From NCBI RefSeq assembly GCF_002858765.1, contig NZ_PJRP01000023.1, positions 37,569 to 101,568 on the forward strand: DNA of 64,000 nucleotides, written 5' to 3'. The notes beneath the pieces were generated by a model, which was not told where the DNA came from, ran no database searches, and worked only from the letters and a program-made list of their open reading frames with translations. This DNA comes from Cupriavidus pauculus (GTDB lineage Bacteria > Pseudomonadota > Gammaproteobacteria > Burkholderiales > Burkholderiaceae). Of the stretch, positions 1 to 8,050 are shown piece after piece (the stretch's first letter is position 1; the number at the start of each line of letters is the position of its first letter). Both the position numbers and the translations under genes were made by a program.

Positions 1-51
1 CAGCGCGAGCGCGGAGGCGCCCAGCAGCCGCATGAGTTTGGATTGCAGCAT
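1..51 (-). CDS. Partial CDS: signal-peptide start of an exported protein
   Basis: Only the first 17 codons are in the window; the gene runs off the left edge. They encode a Met-Leu-Gln-Ser-Lys start followed by a Leu/Ala-rich hydrophobic stretch, the look of a signal peptide. An AGGAG ribosome-binding site lies seven bases before the ATG at 51. Such starts are common in periplasmic solute-binding proteins of Burkholderiales, but nothing here identifies the family. Confidence 0.55.
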   Translation of the reverse strand, partial: MLQSKLMRLLGASALAL

Positions 52-94
52 GAATGTCTCCTAGTTTGTTTGTTCTGAAATCAATCATAGCAGT

Positions 95-105
95 TTGTCT
101 GACAA
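95..105. promoter_or_regulatory. Candidate GntR/FadR-type operator
   Basis: TTGTCTGACAA is a perfect palindrome about a central T and fits the TNGTNNNACNA consensus recognised by FCD-type GntR regulators. It sits 44 bp upstream of the partial exported-protein gene and is flanked by a second dyad (CAATCAT at 82-88, ATGATTG at 107-113). No gntR gene is in the window, so the regulator must lie to the left or elsewhere. Confidence 0.5.
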
Positions 106-182
106 TATGATTGATCGATTGTGTGAATTGACGCTGTAAGCCGGAAGGTGTAGCAGTCAGAAGCTGCACGGCCTGCAGGTAT

Positions 183-205
183 GGCGCCGCACCGGACGCG
201 GCGCC
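183..205 (-). terminator. GC-rich hairpin after the lactonase-like gene
   Basis: GGCGCCGC (183-190) and GCGGCGCC (198-205) form an 8-bp perfect stem with a 7-nt loop, 12 bp past the stop of the gene at 217-1098. There is no T-run after it on the minus strand, so it is a weak intrinsic terminator candidate. Confidence 0.4.
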
Positions 206-216
206 GAATGAGTGAC

Positions 217-1098
217 TTAGTCGTACCAGCTTGGCGCTTTCCGCACGTTCTTGAAGAACTCCATGCTGTGGCCGACCCATAGGTTTGCGCCTGTCTTCTT
301 CAGGAGGGCTTCGACTGCAGCTCGCGATTCAGGAGTACCGGCGGTTTTCTCTCTGTCCGGCATGCGATTGAGTGTGCGTTCTTCTTCGTAGTGATACAAA
401 TCACCCGAAAGCACAATCGGTCCAGTGTTCTTGAGCTTGACGAACAGAGATGAATGACCTGGAGTGTGTCCTGGTGTCGGAATAACCTTTACCGTGCCAT
501 CGTCGAAAACGTCGTACTCGCCGTTGATCGCTACGAACTTGGATTGCTCGAGCGCGGCGTAGTCTTGAAACGTCGGCGACTTTCGAGCTTCTGGGCCGAA
601 CATCTCGTTGCGCTCGGCCTGGTAGCCCAGCCACTTGGCATCAGCGTAGTCGTTGGCATTTCCCGTGTGGTCGAAATGCCAATGGGAAATGACCAGGTAG
701 TCAACCTTCTTCGGCGCTACGCCGATCTCAGCGAGCTGGCCGCGCAGAGTATTGAACTTGATCTGCGCATACCCAACTTGGATGTTCTCGTAGAGAGGAC
801 GTCCCACCAAGCTGTCACTCAAGCCTGTGTCATACAGAAGGGTTCCTTTGGGATGCACAACCAAGTAGCAAGTCACAGGCATGTTCGTGTCTTTGACCTC
901 GTCCCGAGTTAGATTGTAGAACTCGGGTCTGTTGTACACGAGCGTCCCGCAATCGAGGACATAGAGCCTTGGCGCGATAACCTCAGGAGAGGAAGGCAGT
1001 GACACCGCTGGGGCAGCAATTGCCGCGCCTCCCCATACGACGCCAGCTGCCGTCAACAGATTCACCAGCTTTCCAAGACGAACCTTTCCTTCCGACAT
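217..1098 (-). CDS. Exported MBL-fold hydrolase, N-acyl-homoserine-lactonase-like
   Basis: A 293-residue metallo-beta-lactamase-fold protein of the AiiA/AttM lactonase-like group. The zinc motif HxHxDH is His139, His141, Asp143, His144; a later HTPGH segment (about 210), a GDLYH (about 233) and a VGHS (about 275) supply the remaining ligands. Residues 1-30 form a basic, hydrophobic, Ala-rich signal peptide, so the enzyme probably acts in the periplasm; classic AiiA and AttM lack this. A GGAG ribosome-binding site precedes the ATG. It follows the MFS gene by 130 bp on the same strand, suggesting a shared transcript in which the carrier imports the product of an extracytoplasmic lactone or ester hydrolysis. 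The substrate is unknown; arylesterase or other lactonase activity is equally possible. Confidence 0.8.
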   Translation of the reverse strand: MSEGKVRLGKLVNLLTAAGVVWGGAAIAAPAVSLPSSPEVIAPRLYVLDCGTLVYNRPEFYNLTRDEVKDTNMPVTCYLVVHPKGTLLYDTGLSDSLVGRPLYENIQVGYAQIKFNTLRGQLAEIGVAPKKVDYLVISHWHFDHTGNANDYADAKWLGYQAERNEMFGPEARKSPTFQDYAALEQSKFVAINGEYDVFDDGTVKVIPTPGHTPGHSSLFVKLKNTGPIVLSGDLYHYEEERTLNRMPDREKTAGTPESRAAVEALLKKTGANLWVGHSMEFFKNVRKAPSWYD

Positions 1099-1228
1099 AG
1101 TGTCTCCTCGTAGTTCTTCTTACACAGGTTTGACGACGCACCTTTTCTGCAGAATCGGCAGCCGTCTGTCTCAAAACCTTGGTATGCGTAGGTCCTGGTG
1201 GCCCGTAAAAGTGAGGGGCGTATTGTCT

Positions 1229-2551
1229 TTATGCGCTGTAACGCGACACTCTTAGCGTTGATGCAGCGCCGACGAGGAGCATCGCAGCGAGCAAGTACAG
1301 GGCAGCACTCGTGCTGTGCGTGGCGTCCTTAACCCAACCGATCATGTACGGGCTGATGAAGCCGGCAAGGTTCCCGATGGAGCAAATGAAGGCAAGTCCC
1401 GCAGCGGAGGACGCCCCTTTCAGGATGGCCGATGGAATGGCCCAAAAGATCGGCGCGGCTGCAAGAATGCCGCCCGCCGCAACCGCCAACGCGATGATTG
1501 CAATTGAGGTTTCACTTTCGAACATTGCGCTGAACAACAGTCCAATTGCGCCGACGGCCAGTGCGCCTGCCAGGTGAATGCGGCGCTCCCCTCGTCTGTC
1601 AGAGCTACGACTTAGGGCCACCATGCTTACTGCTGCGACGCCGAACGGGATGGCCGTCAGAAGACCAACGTCAAGAGCGGTCTTGACACCAGACTGCTTG
1701 ATTAGCGAAGGCAGCCAAAAGGTCAATGCATATTGACCAAGGAGCATGCAAAAGCAGATCAATGAAAGCTTCAATACCCGCGGGTCCGCGAAGACACTTG
1801 ATACGGAAGAATGCTCCGTGATTGCAGATTTATCTTCTGCCAGTACCCGTTCGATAAGCTGCTTCTCATCGTCGTTCAACCATTTCGCGCCAGCAACTCG
1901 ATCGTCGAGATAGTAGAGCGTCAAGATTCCAACGATTACGGATGGAGTGGCTTCGACAAGAAACATCCACTGCCAGCCCTTCAATCCGTGGTATCCATTC
2001 AGGCCGTCCATCAGCCAACCAGACAATGGCCCACCAAATACCCCCGACAAGGGGATAGCAAGCATGAATAGCGCGACTGCCTTAGCACGCCGGTTCGACG
2101 GATACCAGTAAGTGAGGTAAAGCAAGATACCGGGATAGAATCCTGCCTCAGCTACGCCAAGTAGAAAGCGCATCACGTAGAACTGCATCGGCGTCTGAAC
2201 GAACATCATCCCGCCGGAGATGATGCCCCAGAGAATCATTATCCTCGAAATCGTTAGCCGTGCGCCAATGCGATGCATTAGCAGGTTGCTGGGTACCTCG
2301 AAGAAGAAGTATCCAATAAAGAACAAGCCCGCCCCAAGCCCGTAAATTGCGTCGCTGAATTGAAGGTCATTCAGCATGTAGAGCTTCGCGAAACCTACGT
2401 TGATCCGATCCAGATAGGCCAGGATGTATGCCACTAGGAGAAACGGCATCAGCCGCGCCGTCACTTTGCGGAATACCGCATTCTCCTCGGCACCTTGTTG
2501 GAGCACATCTCGGGCAGGTGTGGATGCCATGAGGTGGTTGGCAGAATTCAT
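1229..2551 (-). CDS. MFS transporter, anion:cation symporter (ACS) type
   Basis: A 440-residue, 12-helix major facilitator protein. The start region carries the ACS signature (residues near AYLDRINVGFAKL) typical of phthalate, tartrate and glucarate permeases of proteobacteria, and the loop 2-3 RIG.RLTISR motif is present. The start is placed at the ATG at 2551, preceded by GGAGGAG, rather than at an in-frame ATG 14 codons upstream without such a site. It lies directly before the exported lactonase-like gene and probably imports an organic anion. The specific substrate cannot be read from sequence. Confidence 0.88.
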   Translation of the reverse strand: MNSANHLMASTPARDVLQQGAEENAVFRKVTARLMPFLLVAYILAYLDRINVGFAKLYMLNDLQFSDAIYGLGAGLFFIGYFFFEVPSNLLMHRIGARLTISRIMILWGIISGGMMFVQTPMQFYVMRFLLGVAEAGFYPGILLYLTYWYPSNRRAKAVALFMLAIPLSGVFGGPLSGWLMDGLNGYHGLKGWQWMFLVEATPSVIVGILTLYYLDDRVAGAKWLNDDEKQLIERVLAEDKSAITEHSSVSSVFADPRVLKLSLICFCMLLGQYALTFWLPSLIKQSGVKTALDVGLLTAIPFGVAAVSMVALSRSSDRRGERRIHLAGALAVGAIGLLFSAMFESETSIAIIALAVAAGGILAAAPIFWAIPSAILKGASSAAGLAFICSIGNLAGFISPYMIGWVKDATHSTSAALYLLAAMLLVGAASTLRVSRYSA

Positions 2552-3053
2552 GTCTCCTCCGTCTACGTATTTTTTTGTGTCGTCACGCGACAATGCAACG
2601 GAGAACGGATTCTAGAAATCTACTGTGCATCGGCACGTGCTCAGCGCGCCAGGGTGGCGCGCTGAGTTAAGAACCGTCCGAGCGGCCAAGTCAACAAGGC
2701 TTGGCATCCAGTCCGCGTGAATCCAAATCTCCAGCTGCAGTGCAGCGCTACCGGGCGCGGTGGACGCTCTAGGTCGTCCGCAGGGCAAGATAGCCCCGGT
2801 GTCTGATCTGTGCTCATGCTACGAGCCGTAATACAATCTGTCAATGTGAATGTATTAGCATTTTGCGATTGAGAAGCACGGAAGGGGCCACTGGTAAAGC
2901 GACGCCCGACGGGCCGCGTACCAATCTAGGTAGGAGGCCACGAAGTGTTTGGGGAAGTCCGGGGTGTCCTTGAGACTATTGCTGCCTGCAATGCCATTGT
3001 TGCGGCAATGATGACCTCCAACGCAGTCGTATCAAACCCTCGGAAGCGCGCGG
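2552..3053. other. Intergenic region
   Basis: About 500 bp between the MFS gene and the chorismate-lyase-like gene. Apart from the inverted repeat at 2640-2666 it holds presumably the MFS promoter. A 67-codon minus-strand frame (2641-2844) runs through the hairpin and looks like chance. Confidence 0.5.
2640..2666. repeat. 12-bp perfect inverted repeat
   Basis: CTCAGCGCGCCA (2640-2651) and TGGCGCGCTGAG (2655-2666) flank GGG. It could end transcripts from the gene at 3054-3599 or act upstream of the MFS gene; no T-run follows on either strand. Confidence 0.5.
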
Positions 3054-3599
3054 CTAGTTCCCATAGACCCAAGGCATGAAGCACTCAGCGACTGCAAGTT
3101 TTGTGCGATTACGTTCAAAAACAGAACGTCTTGCCCACAATCGATTCTCACCGAGGCGAGGATCGACTCTTCGGGCAAGTCGATACAAACGATGGCTACG
3201 TCCAAGGAATCCATACTGGAAATCCGAGCGTCGGACTCGGGCGTCTGCGTAGAGAATTGTGGCCAACGGAGTCTGGCGCAAGCCTTTGACCTCCCGCCAA
3301 CTCGTCTTGCTGGCGAACTCCTCCACCAAGGTCCGAGCGACAACGGCCGGACGACCATCCACGCGTAGTACGACGTCCCTTGCCCAAACGTTCAACTCCC
3401 GATTCCGCCCCAACACGCTAGCGTGGGGGCCAATACGAATCAGTTGCTCGAACAGGACTTCGACCTCCACGTCACCGAGGGTCCGAAGGTGCGCTGTTAG
3501 CGAGCCCTGCCGGCTTAACCAACTCCAGGCGTCTTCCTGCCCTCTCCAATCTCGCTCGTCCCGCCAGGCAATTGGCCGCTCTTTGCACACATCCAACAC
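3054..3599 (-). CDS. Chorismate-lyase-like (UbiC family) protein, copy 1
   Basis: A 181-residue protein of the UbiC/chorismate lyase fold. UbiC converts chorismate to 4-hydroxybenzoate and pyruvate. The segment WARDVVLRVDG matches E. coli WLREILLCADG, keeping the chorismate-contacting Arg76 equivalent; AECFMPWVY matches TELFLP, keeping the Glu155 equivalent; LWARRSVFE matches LWGRRSRL. I place the start at the GTG at 3599, eight bases after AAGGAG, giving an N-terminus Val-Leu-Asp-Val-Cys. The paralogue at 15152-15721 starts in the same way. It lies 91 bp after the flavin reductase gene in the same direction. The catabolic setting is odd for an anabolic enzyme: it may supply 4-hydroxybenzoate, or bind an aromatic acid. 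Confidence 0.8.
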   Translation of the reverse strand: MLDVCKERPIAWRDERDWRGQEDAWSWLSRQGSLTAHLRTLGDVEVEVLFEQLIRIGPHASVLGRNRELNVWARDVVLRVDGRPAVVARTLVEEFASKTSWREVKGLRQTPLATILYADARVRRSDFQYGFLGRSHRLYRLARRVDPRLGENRLWARRSVFERNRTKLAVAECFMPWVYGN

Positions 3600-3689
3600 G
3601 ATTGAGCTCCTTGAGAATATCGTGGCCCATGGCACGGCTTGTCATTGACGCCTGCACCGTTTTCGAAACAAAGGAATCACGCGTTGCCA

Positions 3690-4268
3690 TCAGTTTTGTC
3701 TGGCTTCAAGCGACTCACCAATCGCGTAGAAATGCCCTCCCGCGATGTAGTGCAAGCTACGCCACTCAGCCTCGGCCTTTTCAAACAGCCAGTGGCCGTT
3801 CTGGAAGACTCGCGTATCCGCCCACGCGCCCACGATCTCGCCGATAAAGAGGTCGTAGGTAGTTTGATTGTGGGGTTCGGAGATGAGACGGCAGGCGAGC
3901 CATGCCGAACAGCCAGAAACGAAAGGTAAGTTATGGCCTTCGATTCCAAACACATCGACACCGGTACGCGTGAGCTTGTCCGGCTGCGTCGACAGGCTTT
4001 CGTGACCAACTTCGTACGTGAGTTGTAGTTGGGCCACCGTAGGAACTTGAATTACAAAAGCTCCGCTCCCTTCGACAAGTTCACGAGTCTTCGCGATCTT
4101 GTCGAGTACGACTGTCAGCTTTGGGGGGGCGTAGTCGAGTGCGCACGCCCAAGCTGCAGCCATGACGTTATCCACGCCTTCGTGGCGAGACGAAACAAGG
4201 ACCGTCGGTCCGTGGTTGAGTAAGCGGTATGCCTTGTCGAGGGGAACCGCGGCAATGTGGTTGTCCAT
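3690..4268 (-). CDS. Flavin reductase-domain protein (FMN-binding split barrel)
   Basis: About 192 residues from the ATG at 4268. The sequence has the DIM6/NtaB flavin-reductase-like pattern: an N-terminal PTVLVSSRHEG strand, then NVMAAAWACALDYAPPKLTVVL, and a KTRELVEGSGAFVIQVP segment, which bind FMN in this family. Members reduce flavin with NAD(P)H to feed a monooxygenase or act as flavoprotein oxidoreductases; no partner monooxygenase is next to it. An upstream ATG at 4307 lies inside a terminator hairpin and is not a likely start. The hairpin partly separates it from the preceding operon genes. Confidence 0.8.
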   Translation of the reverse strand: MDNHIAAVPLDKAYRLLNHGPTVLVSSRHEGVDNVMAAAWACALDYAPPKLTVVLDKIAKTRELVEGSGAFVIQVPTVAQLQLTYEVGHESLSTQPDKLTRTGVDVFGIEGHNLPFVSGCSAWLACRLISEPHNQTTYDLFIGEIVGAWADTRVFQNGHWLFEKAEAEWRSLHYIAGGHFYAIGESLEARQN

Positions 4269-4280
4269 GTGGCGATCCAG

Positions 4281-4317
4281 AAAAACCAACGGTCCACGTA
4301 TGTGCATACGTGGACCG
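4281..4317 (-). terminator. Intrinsic terminator between SRPBCC and flavin reductase genes
   Basis: CGGTCCACGTATG (4290-4302) and CATACGTGGACCG (4305-4317) form a 13-bp perfect stem with a 2-bp centre. On the minus strand it is followed by TTGGTTTTT. It starts 10 bp past the SRPBCC stop, so it probably ends or attenuates the 7139-4328 transcript. Confidence 0.75.
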
Positions 4318-4327
4318 CGATGCCGGC

Positions 4328-4777
4328 CTAGTTCGCCGGGTTCAGTTTCAGAAATTCCTGCAAGCTCTTGTGCCCATCGACTACCAGCTTCCGAACTCCC
4401 TCAGCCTGCTCTACTTGTTGGGCCAAATCACGTACGTCGAAGCTTGCGGTCCATCTGATGATGGCCTTCTTCTGATCAGTGACTGGAATCATCTCAACTT
4501 TTGCGACGTAGTTGTCCAGCGGAAGCGGAGCCTCCTCAAAGCAGTAGGAGAATGCCATCTCTCGCTCGTCGACCATAAGTAGGCGCTCCCGCAACACTGC
4601 CCCGCCGACCAGGGTAAGACGCCGAATGCAGCCCACCAGGCCATCAGCTTTGCCATCCTCAATATGGCTGTCCGAGATTGCCGGGTGCCATTTGCTGATC
4701 TCGCCAAAGGCCTTCAGCACATCCCAAGTTCGCGTGGCGTCGTCGTCCACAACCGCGTTGAATTTAACGATAGGCAT
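4328..4777 (-). CDS. SRPBCC (START/polyketide cyclase-like) family protein
   Basis: A 149-residue single-domain protein starting MPIVKFNAVVDDDATRTWDVLKAFG, the N-terminal strand-helix of SRPBCC ligand-binding folds, followed by alternating strands (GCIRRLTLVGG, RERLLMVDERE, MEMIPVTDQKKAIIRWTASFD) and a long C-terminal helix. These proteins bind hydrophobic small molecules and some act as cyclases or aromatases. It lies 21 bp downstream of the NTF2-like gene, an arrangement seen in small oxidoreductase clusters. The ligand is unknown. Confidence 0.78.
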   Translation of the reverse strand: MPIVKFNAVVDDDATRTWDVLKAFGEISKWHPAISDSHIEDGKADGLVGCIRRLTLVGGAVLRERLLMVDEREMAFSYCFEEAPLPLDNYVAKVEMIPVTDQKKAIIRWTASFDVRDLAQQVEQAEGVRKLVVDGHKSLQEFLKLNPAN

Positions 4778-4798
4778 CTGCGCAACTTCCGATCAGGG

Positions 4799-5185
4799 TT
4801 AGGGGGCAACGTGCGTGTGATAGATCTTGCTGACCACAGTCCACTTCCCGTCGACCTTAAGCAGGTTGAAGAAGTCCGTGAAGCAGAAGCCAGAAATGTC
4901 GTTCGTGTCGATTCGAGCGCTGGCTGCCGTACCGACGATATCGATACTCACGATTACGCCCTGGGCTTCAGGCGACGGACGAAAAACGTCGCTGTCAATG
5001 GTATCGAACAGGCCTTGAATCGGGCCGCCCGTCAGCTTTCCTTCGCCATCCACACCGAAGATGGTCGCCTTGTCACTGAACGCAGGCTTCATAACGCTAC
5101 TCTTCGCCTGCTTACCACCCTCGTTGTACTTGTTCAGCACTTCGACAATGGCTTTGTATTCTTGTACGTAAGTCGGATTGCTCAT
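4799..5185 (-). CDS. NTF2-like (lumazine-binding-like) small protein, copy 1
   Basis: A 128-residue alpha+beta-barrel protein. Features are the N-terminal helix (YVQEYKAIVEVLNKYNEGGK), the GGPIQGLFDTID segment and a C-terminal strand pair ending DFFNLLKVDGKWTVVSKIYHTH. The same length and pattern recur in the protein at 33489-33875, including GGPI, DF-NLLK-GKW and K-(Y/F)H, so the two are paralogues. Such proteins are ligand binders or small enzymes (isomerase, cyclase, dehydratase) in NTF2/SnoaL superfamilies. It is preceded by the SDR gene with a 25-bp gap. Confidence 0.75.
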   Translation of the reverse strand: MSNPTYVQEYKAIVEVLNKYNEGGKQAKSSVMKPAFSDKATIFGVDGEGKLTGGPIQGLFDTIDSDVFRPSPEAQGVIVSIDIVGTAASARIDTNDISGFCFTDFFNLLKVDGKWTVVSKIYHTHVAP

Positions 5186-5210
5186 GACATAGCTCCTTGG
5201 GATTAGGGAC

Positions 5211-5954
5211 TTACCAGTCCTGCCTGGTCGGCGAGACGATCAGATCGTTGATAGTGACCGTTGCCGGCTGGTTCAGCGCGAAGACGACTGCACCAGCGAC
5301 GTCTTCCGGTTTGATGGCAATCTTGTTCAGCTCCTGGGCGGCCTTACGACCATCCGGATCAGTTACCTTGTCTGCCCAACCGGTGTTGATGACGCCCGGA
5401 CTCACGGTATTGACACGAATACCGTGGTGGACACCAAGCTCCTTCCTCATCGACTCCGTCATAGCCTGTACGAAGAACTTGGTTGCGCAGTAGACGCCAG
5501 CAGATGGAGACACCTGATGACCGGCTACTGAGTCCATGTTGAGAATTTGGCCACCTTGTTGCTTCAGCATAAAAGGCAATACAGCCGCTACGCCGTTCAG
5601 ATAACCCTTGATGTTCACATTGACCATGTTTTCCCAGTCGTGGACTGCAAGGTCTGTCCAGTTCGAGAAAAGCATCAGGCCTGCGTTGTTGATCAGGATG
5701 TCAACGGAGTCGAAAGTGTCGAACGCGAACTGTGCTGCTGCCTTCAACTGCTCAAGATTCGTCACGTCAGCCTGGAAACCGGCAGCTTTCCCGCCGAGGT
5801 CTTGCACTCCGGCCACAAACGAATCGAGCTCCTGTTTGTCCCTGGAGACAACCAACACATTCGCCCCATTCGCGAGCAGTGCCCGTGTCGTGGCTGCCCC
5901 GATACCCGACGACCCACCGGTAACGATTGCGGTTTTGTTCTGCAGATAGTTCAT
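5211..5954 (-). CDS. SDR-family NAD(P)-dependent oxidoreductase
   Basis: A 247-residue classical short-chain dehydrogenase. The cofactor motif TGGSSGIG sits near residue 12, NNAG near 90, the catalytic Ser in NMDSVAG and YCATK (YxxxK) follow in order, then a PGVINTGW segment. It interconverts an alcohol and a ketone; the substrate is not evident. It sits between the Old Yellow Enzyme gene (76 bp upstream) and the NTF2-like gene and is probably in the same TetR-controlled transcript. Confidence 0.88.
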   Translation of the reverse strand: MNYLQNKTAIVTGGSSGIGAATTRALLANGANVLVVSRDKQELDSFVAGVQDLGGKAAGFQADVTNLEQLKAAAQFAFDTFDSVDILINNAGLMLFSNWTDLAVHDWENMVNVNIKGYLNGVAAVLPFMLKQQGGQILNMDSVAGHQVSPSAGVYCATKFFVQAMTESMRKELGVHHGIRVNTVSPGVINTGWADKVTDPDGRKAAQELNKIAIKPEDVAGAVVFALNQPATVTINDLIVSPTRQDW

Positions 5955-6029
5955 GGTGACATTTCCTAGTAGATGAGCCTGCCGCGCCTTATCGCGCAGC
6001 AGGTCAGTTGAGCGCGCGCGAGACTGAGA

Positions 6030-7139
6030 TCAAGCTGCCGCGGTAGGCCAATCGGTGTACCCCTTCGCGCCGCCGCCGTAGTACGTTTCGCGAGCGGCGA
6101 TAGTCAGGTCCGCGCCATAGCGCAGTCGATTCACCAAGTCGGGGTTGGAAATGAAGAGACGACCAAATGCAACAGCGTCGATCTTGCCGGCGCTGCGGCG
6201 GTCGATTGCCAACTCGAGGTTGTAGTCGTTGTTGCCGATATAAGGCCCATCAAACAGGCCACGCAGTGCATCCAGGTCAACGCCTGCCGGGACGGTACGC
6301 GAGCCGCCCGTTGCACCCTCGACAAAGTGCATGTACGCCAGTTTGAATTTGTTCAGCTTCTGAATCAGGTGACCGTATGTCGCCATGACGTTGCTGTCGG
6401 GCGGCGTGTTTCCAGCATCAGGAGACACGGGCGACAGTCGGATACCCACGCGGTCGCTACCCCAGATGTTCACAACCGCCTCGGTAACTTCGAGCGTCAG
6501 ACGCGTGCGATTTTCAATAGAGCCACCATACTGGTCAGTGCGATGGTTTGTGGAGTCGCGAAGAAACTGGTCCAGCAGATAGCTGTTGGCCGAATGCACT
6601 TCGACGCCATCGAATCCGGCGCGCTTCGCGTTCTCAGCTGCGCGCTTGTATTGCTCGATGATTCCAGGGATCTCGTCGGTCTCCAGAGCACGAGGCATCG
6701 AGACCGGTACGAAGCCGTCAACGGTGTACGTGTTGCCCTCGGCCTTAACGGCAGACGGCGCAACCGGCGCTTCGCCATTGGGTTGTAGTTCGACGCTGGA
6801 GAAACGCCCAACGTGCCAGAGCTGGCTAACGATTTTTCCGCCAGCGGCGTGCACCGCGTCGGTCACCTTCTTCCAGCCTGCCACTTGCTCGTCGTTCCAA
6901 ATGCCGGGAGTCGCCGCATAACCCCGGCCTTGAGCAGAAATGTTGGTCGCCTCCGCCACGATCAGCCCGGCTCCGGCGCGCTGTGCGTAATAGGTTGCGT
7001 GTAGCTCATTAGGCACTCCCTCTTCGCCGTAGCGACTGCGCGTCACCGGCGCCATCGCAATGCGATTGGCCAATTTCAGCGATCCAAATTCCACTGGCGA
7101 GAAGAGGTCTGTTCGTTTAGCGTTGTCAGTCATGTTCAT
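6030..7139 (-). CDS. Old Yellow Enzyme-type alkene reductase (NemA-like)
   Basis: A 369-residue FMN-dependent TIM-barrel reductase of the NemA/XenB group, reducing activated C=C bonds or nitro compounds with NAD(P)H. Visible marks are the N-terminal LFSPVEFGSLKLANRIAMAPVTRSR, the HVGR segment, the substrate-binding EVHSANSYLLDQFLRDSTN (His/Asn pair) and SIENR, and a C-terminal VAFGRLFISNPDLV phosphate-binding stretch. It is the first gene of the run to 4328. An operator resembling those of NemR-type TetR repressors lies 13 bp upstream of the ATG, so electrophile-induced expression is likely. Confidence 0.92.
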   Translation of the reverse strand: MNMTDNAKRTDLFSPVEFGSLKLANRIAMAPVTRSRYGEEGVPNELHATYYAQRAGAGLIVAEATNISAQGRGYAATPGIWNDEQVAGWKKVTDAVHAAGGKIVSQLWHVGRFSSVELQPNGEAPVAPSAVKAEGNTYTVDGFVPVSMPRALETDEIPGIIEQYKRAAENAKRAGFDGVEVHSANSYLLDQFLRDSTNHRTDQYGGSIENRTRLTLEVTEAVVNIWGSDRVGIRLSPVSPDAGNTPPDSNVMATYGHLIQKLNKFKLAYMHFVEGATGGSRTVPAGVDLDALRGLFDGPYIGNNDYNLELAIDRRSAGKIDAVAFGRLFISNPDLVNRLRYGADLTIAARETYYGGGAKGYTDWPTAAA

Positions 7140-7151
7140 CCATCCAAATAG

Positions 7152-7166
7152 TAGACCGGTCGTCTA
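7152..7166. promoter_or_regulatory. TetR (NemR-like) operator upstream of the alkene reductase
   Basis: TAGAC-CGGTC-GTCTA is a perfect 5-bp inverted repeat with a 5-bp spacer. A near copy precedes the tetR gene (7794-7808), 13 of 15 bases identical. NemR-type repressors of nitro/electrophile reductases use similar TAGAC-containing sites. Confidence 0.8.
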
Positions 7167-7188
7167 GTTCGACCATCAAAAAAAATGC

Positions 7189-7770
7189 TCATACGAGCAT
7201 TTGCTCCATGCTGGACATTGCCGTCTCAAACGGCGCCCCGTCCTTGCTGAGTTTTGACAACAAAGAGGCACCCAGCCACAACTGGTAGAGGGTTTCCGCC
7301 AGGGCAAGGGAAGGCATACGGGACGTAATGGACCCGTCAGCCTGGCCCTGTTCTATGCACTTCGCGATCCGCGCGATGACTCCGTCCGTTCCTCTTTCAA
7401 GTACCAGACGCATATCTTCCGAAAGATCGCATACCTCTGGGCCCAGTTTGACCACAAGACATTTCCCGTCGGTTAAACCTGTGCATTGCTTCTCCGCCCA
7501 GAATGCAAAATAGCCTCGGAGCCGCGCCAATGCTTGGCCTTGACCGCCCAGCATCTCATCTACCGTCGACAAATATTCGGAAAAGTAACTATCCAAAAGT
7601 GCTTGACCGAACTCTTCCTTTGACTTGAAGTAGTAATAGAAGGAACCCTTCGGCACGCCCGCCGCGGCGACAACCTCCGCCAGGCCCACTGCCGTGTAGC
7701 CTTTGGTCGTCATTAGAGCTTTGGCCACATCCAAGATGTGTTGCCGCATGTCGTGGGTCGGTTTCTTCAT
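7189..7770 (-). CDS. TetR/AcrR-family repressor (NemR-like)
   Basis: A 193-residue regulator with the N-terminal helix-turn-helix in residues 8-55 (GYTAVGLAEVVAAAGVPKGSFYYYFKSKEEF) and a helical ligand domain containing CTGLTDGKCLVVKLGPEVCD. The two cysteines, one in a GKCL context, resemble the reactive cysteine region of NemR-type sensors, which respond to electrophiles. It is encoded just upstream of the alkene reductase gene in the same direction. Both genes carry the same palindromic operator, so autoregulation plus control of the reductase operon is the natural reading. Confidence 0.88.
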   Translation of the reverse strand: MKKPTHDMRQHILDVAKALMTTKGYTAVGLAEVVAAAGVPKGSFYYYFKSKEEFGQALLDSYFSEYLSTVDEMLGGQGQALARLRGYFAFWAEKQCTGLTDGKCLVVKLGPEVCDLSEDMRLVLERGTDGVIARIAKCIEQGQADGSITSRMPSLALAETLYQLWLGASLLSKLSKDGAPFETAMSSMEQMLV

Positions 7771-7793
7771 AGTGTTGCCATCATACCCAAAAA

Positions 7794-7808
7794 CCGACCG
7801 GTCGTCTA
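7794..7808. promoter_or_regulatory. Second TetR operator, autoregulatory
   Basis: CCGACCGGTCGTCTA, 24 bp upstream of the tetR ATG, matches the operator at 7152-7166 except for the first two bases; its core GACCGGTC is itself palindromic. Confidence 0.75.
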
Positions 7809-8050
7809 GTGACCCTGATTCGGAAGCGATTTGCCACTTGCGATCGAGGACGTGCCCATAAATTCCGGGGCAACGTTCCTCAACTCAACTGGCCGCGGAG
7901 CGTGTTATTGGCGCGTCCGCACCACAACCAATTCGGGCCACAAGCCTGCGAAACAAGGGTTGGAGAACGAGGTGGATTTGCGATCGGCTTCCGTGGAGCC
8001 TGCTCCAGTCAAAGACAGAGACACCGATAGCCAGAACCCCAGAAAGCGAG

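Noticed and set aside
2641..2844. Minus-strand frame of 67 codons
   Set aside because: Its end is formed by the GC-rich inverted repeat and it has no ribosome-binding site.
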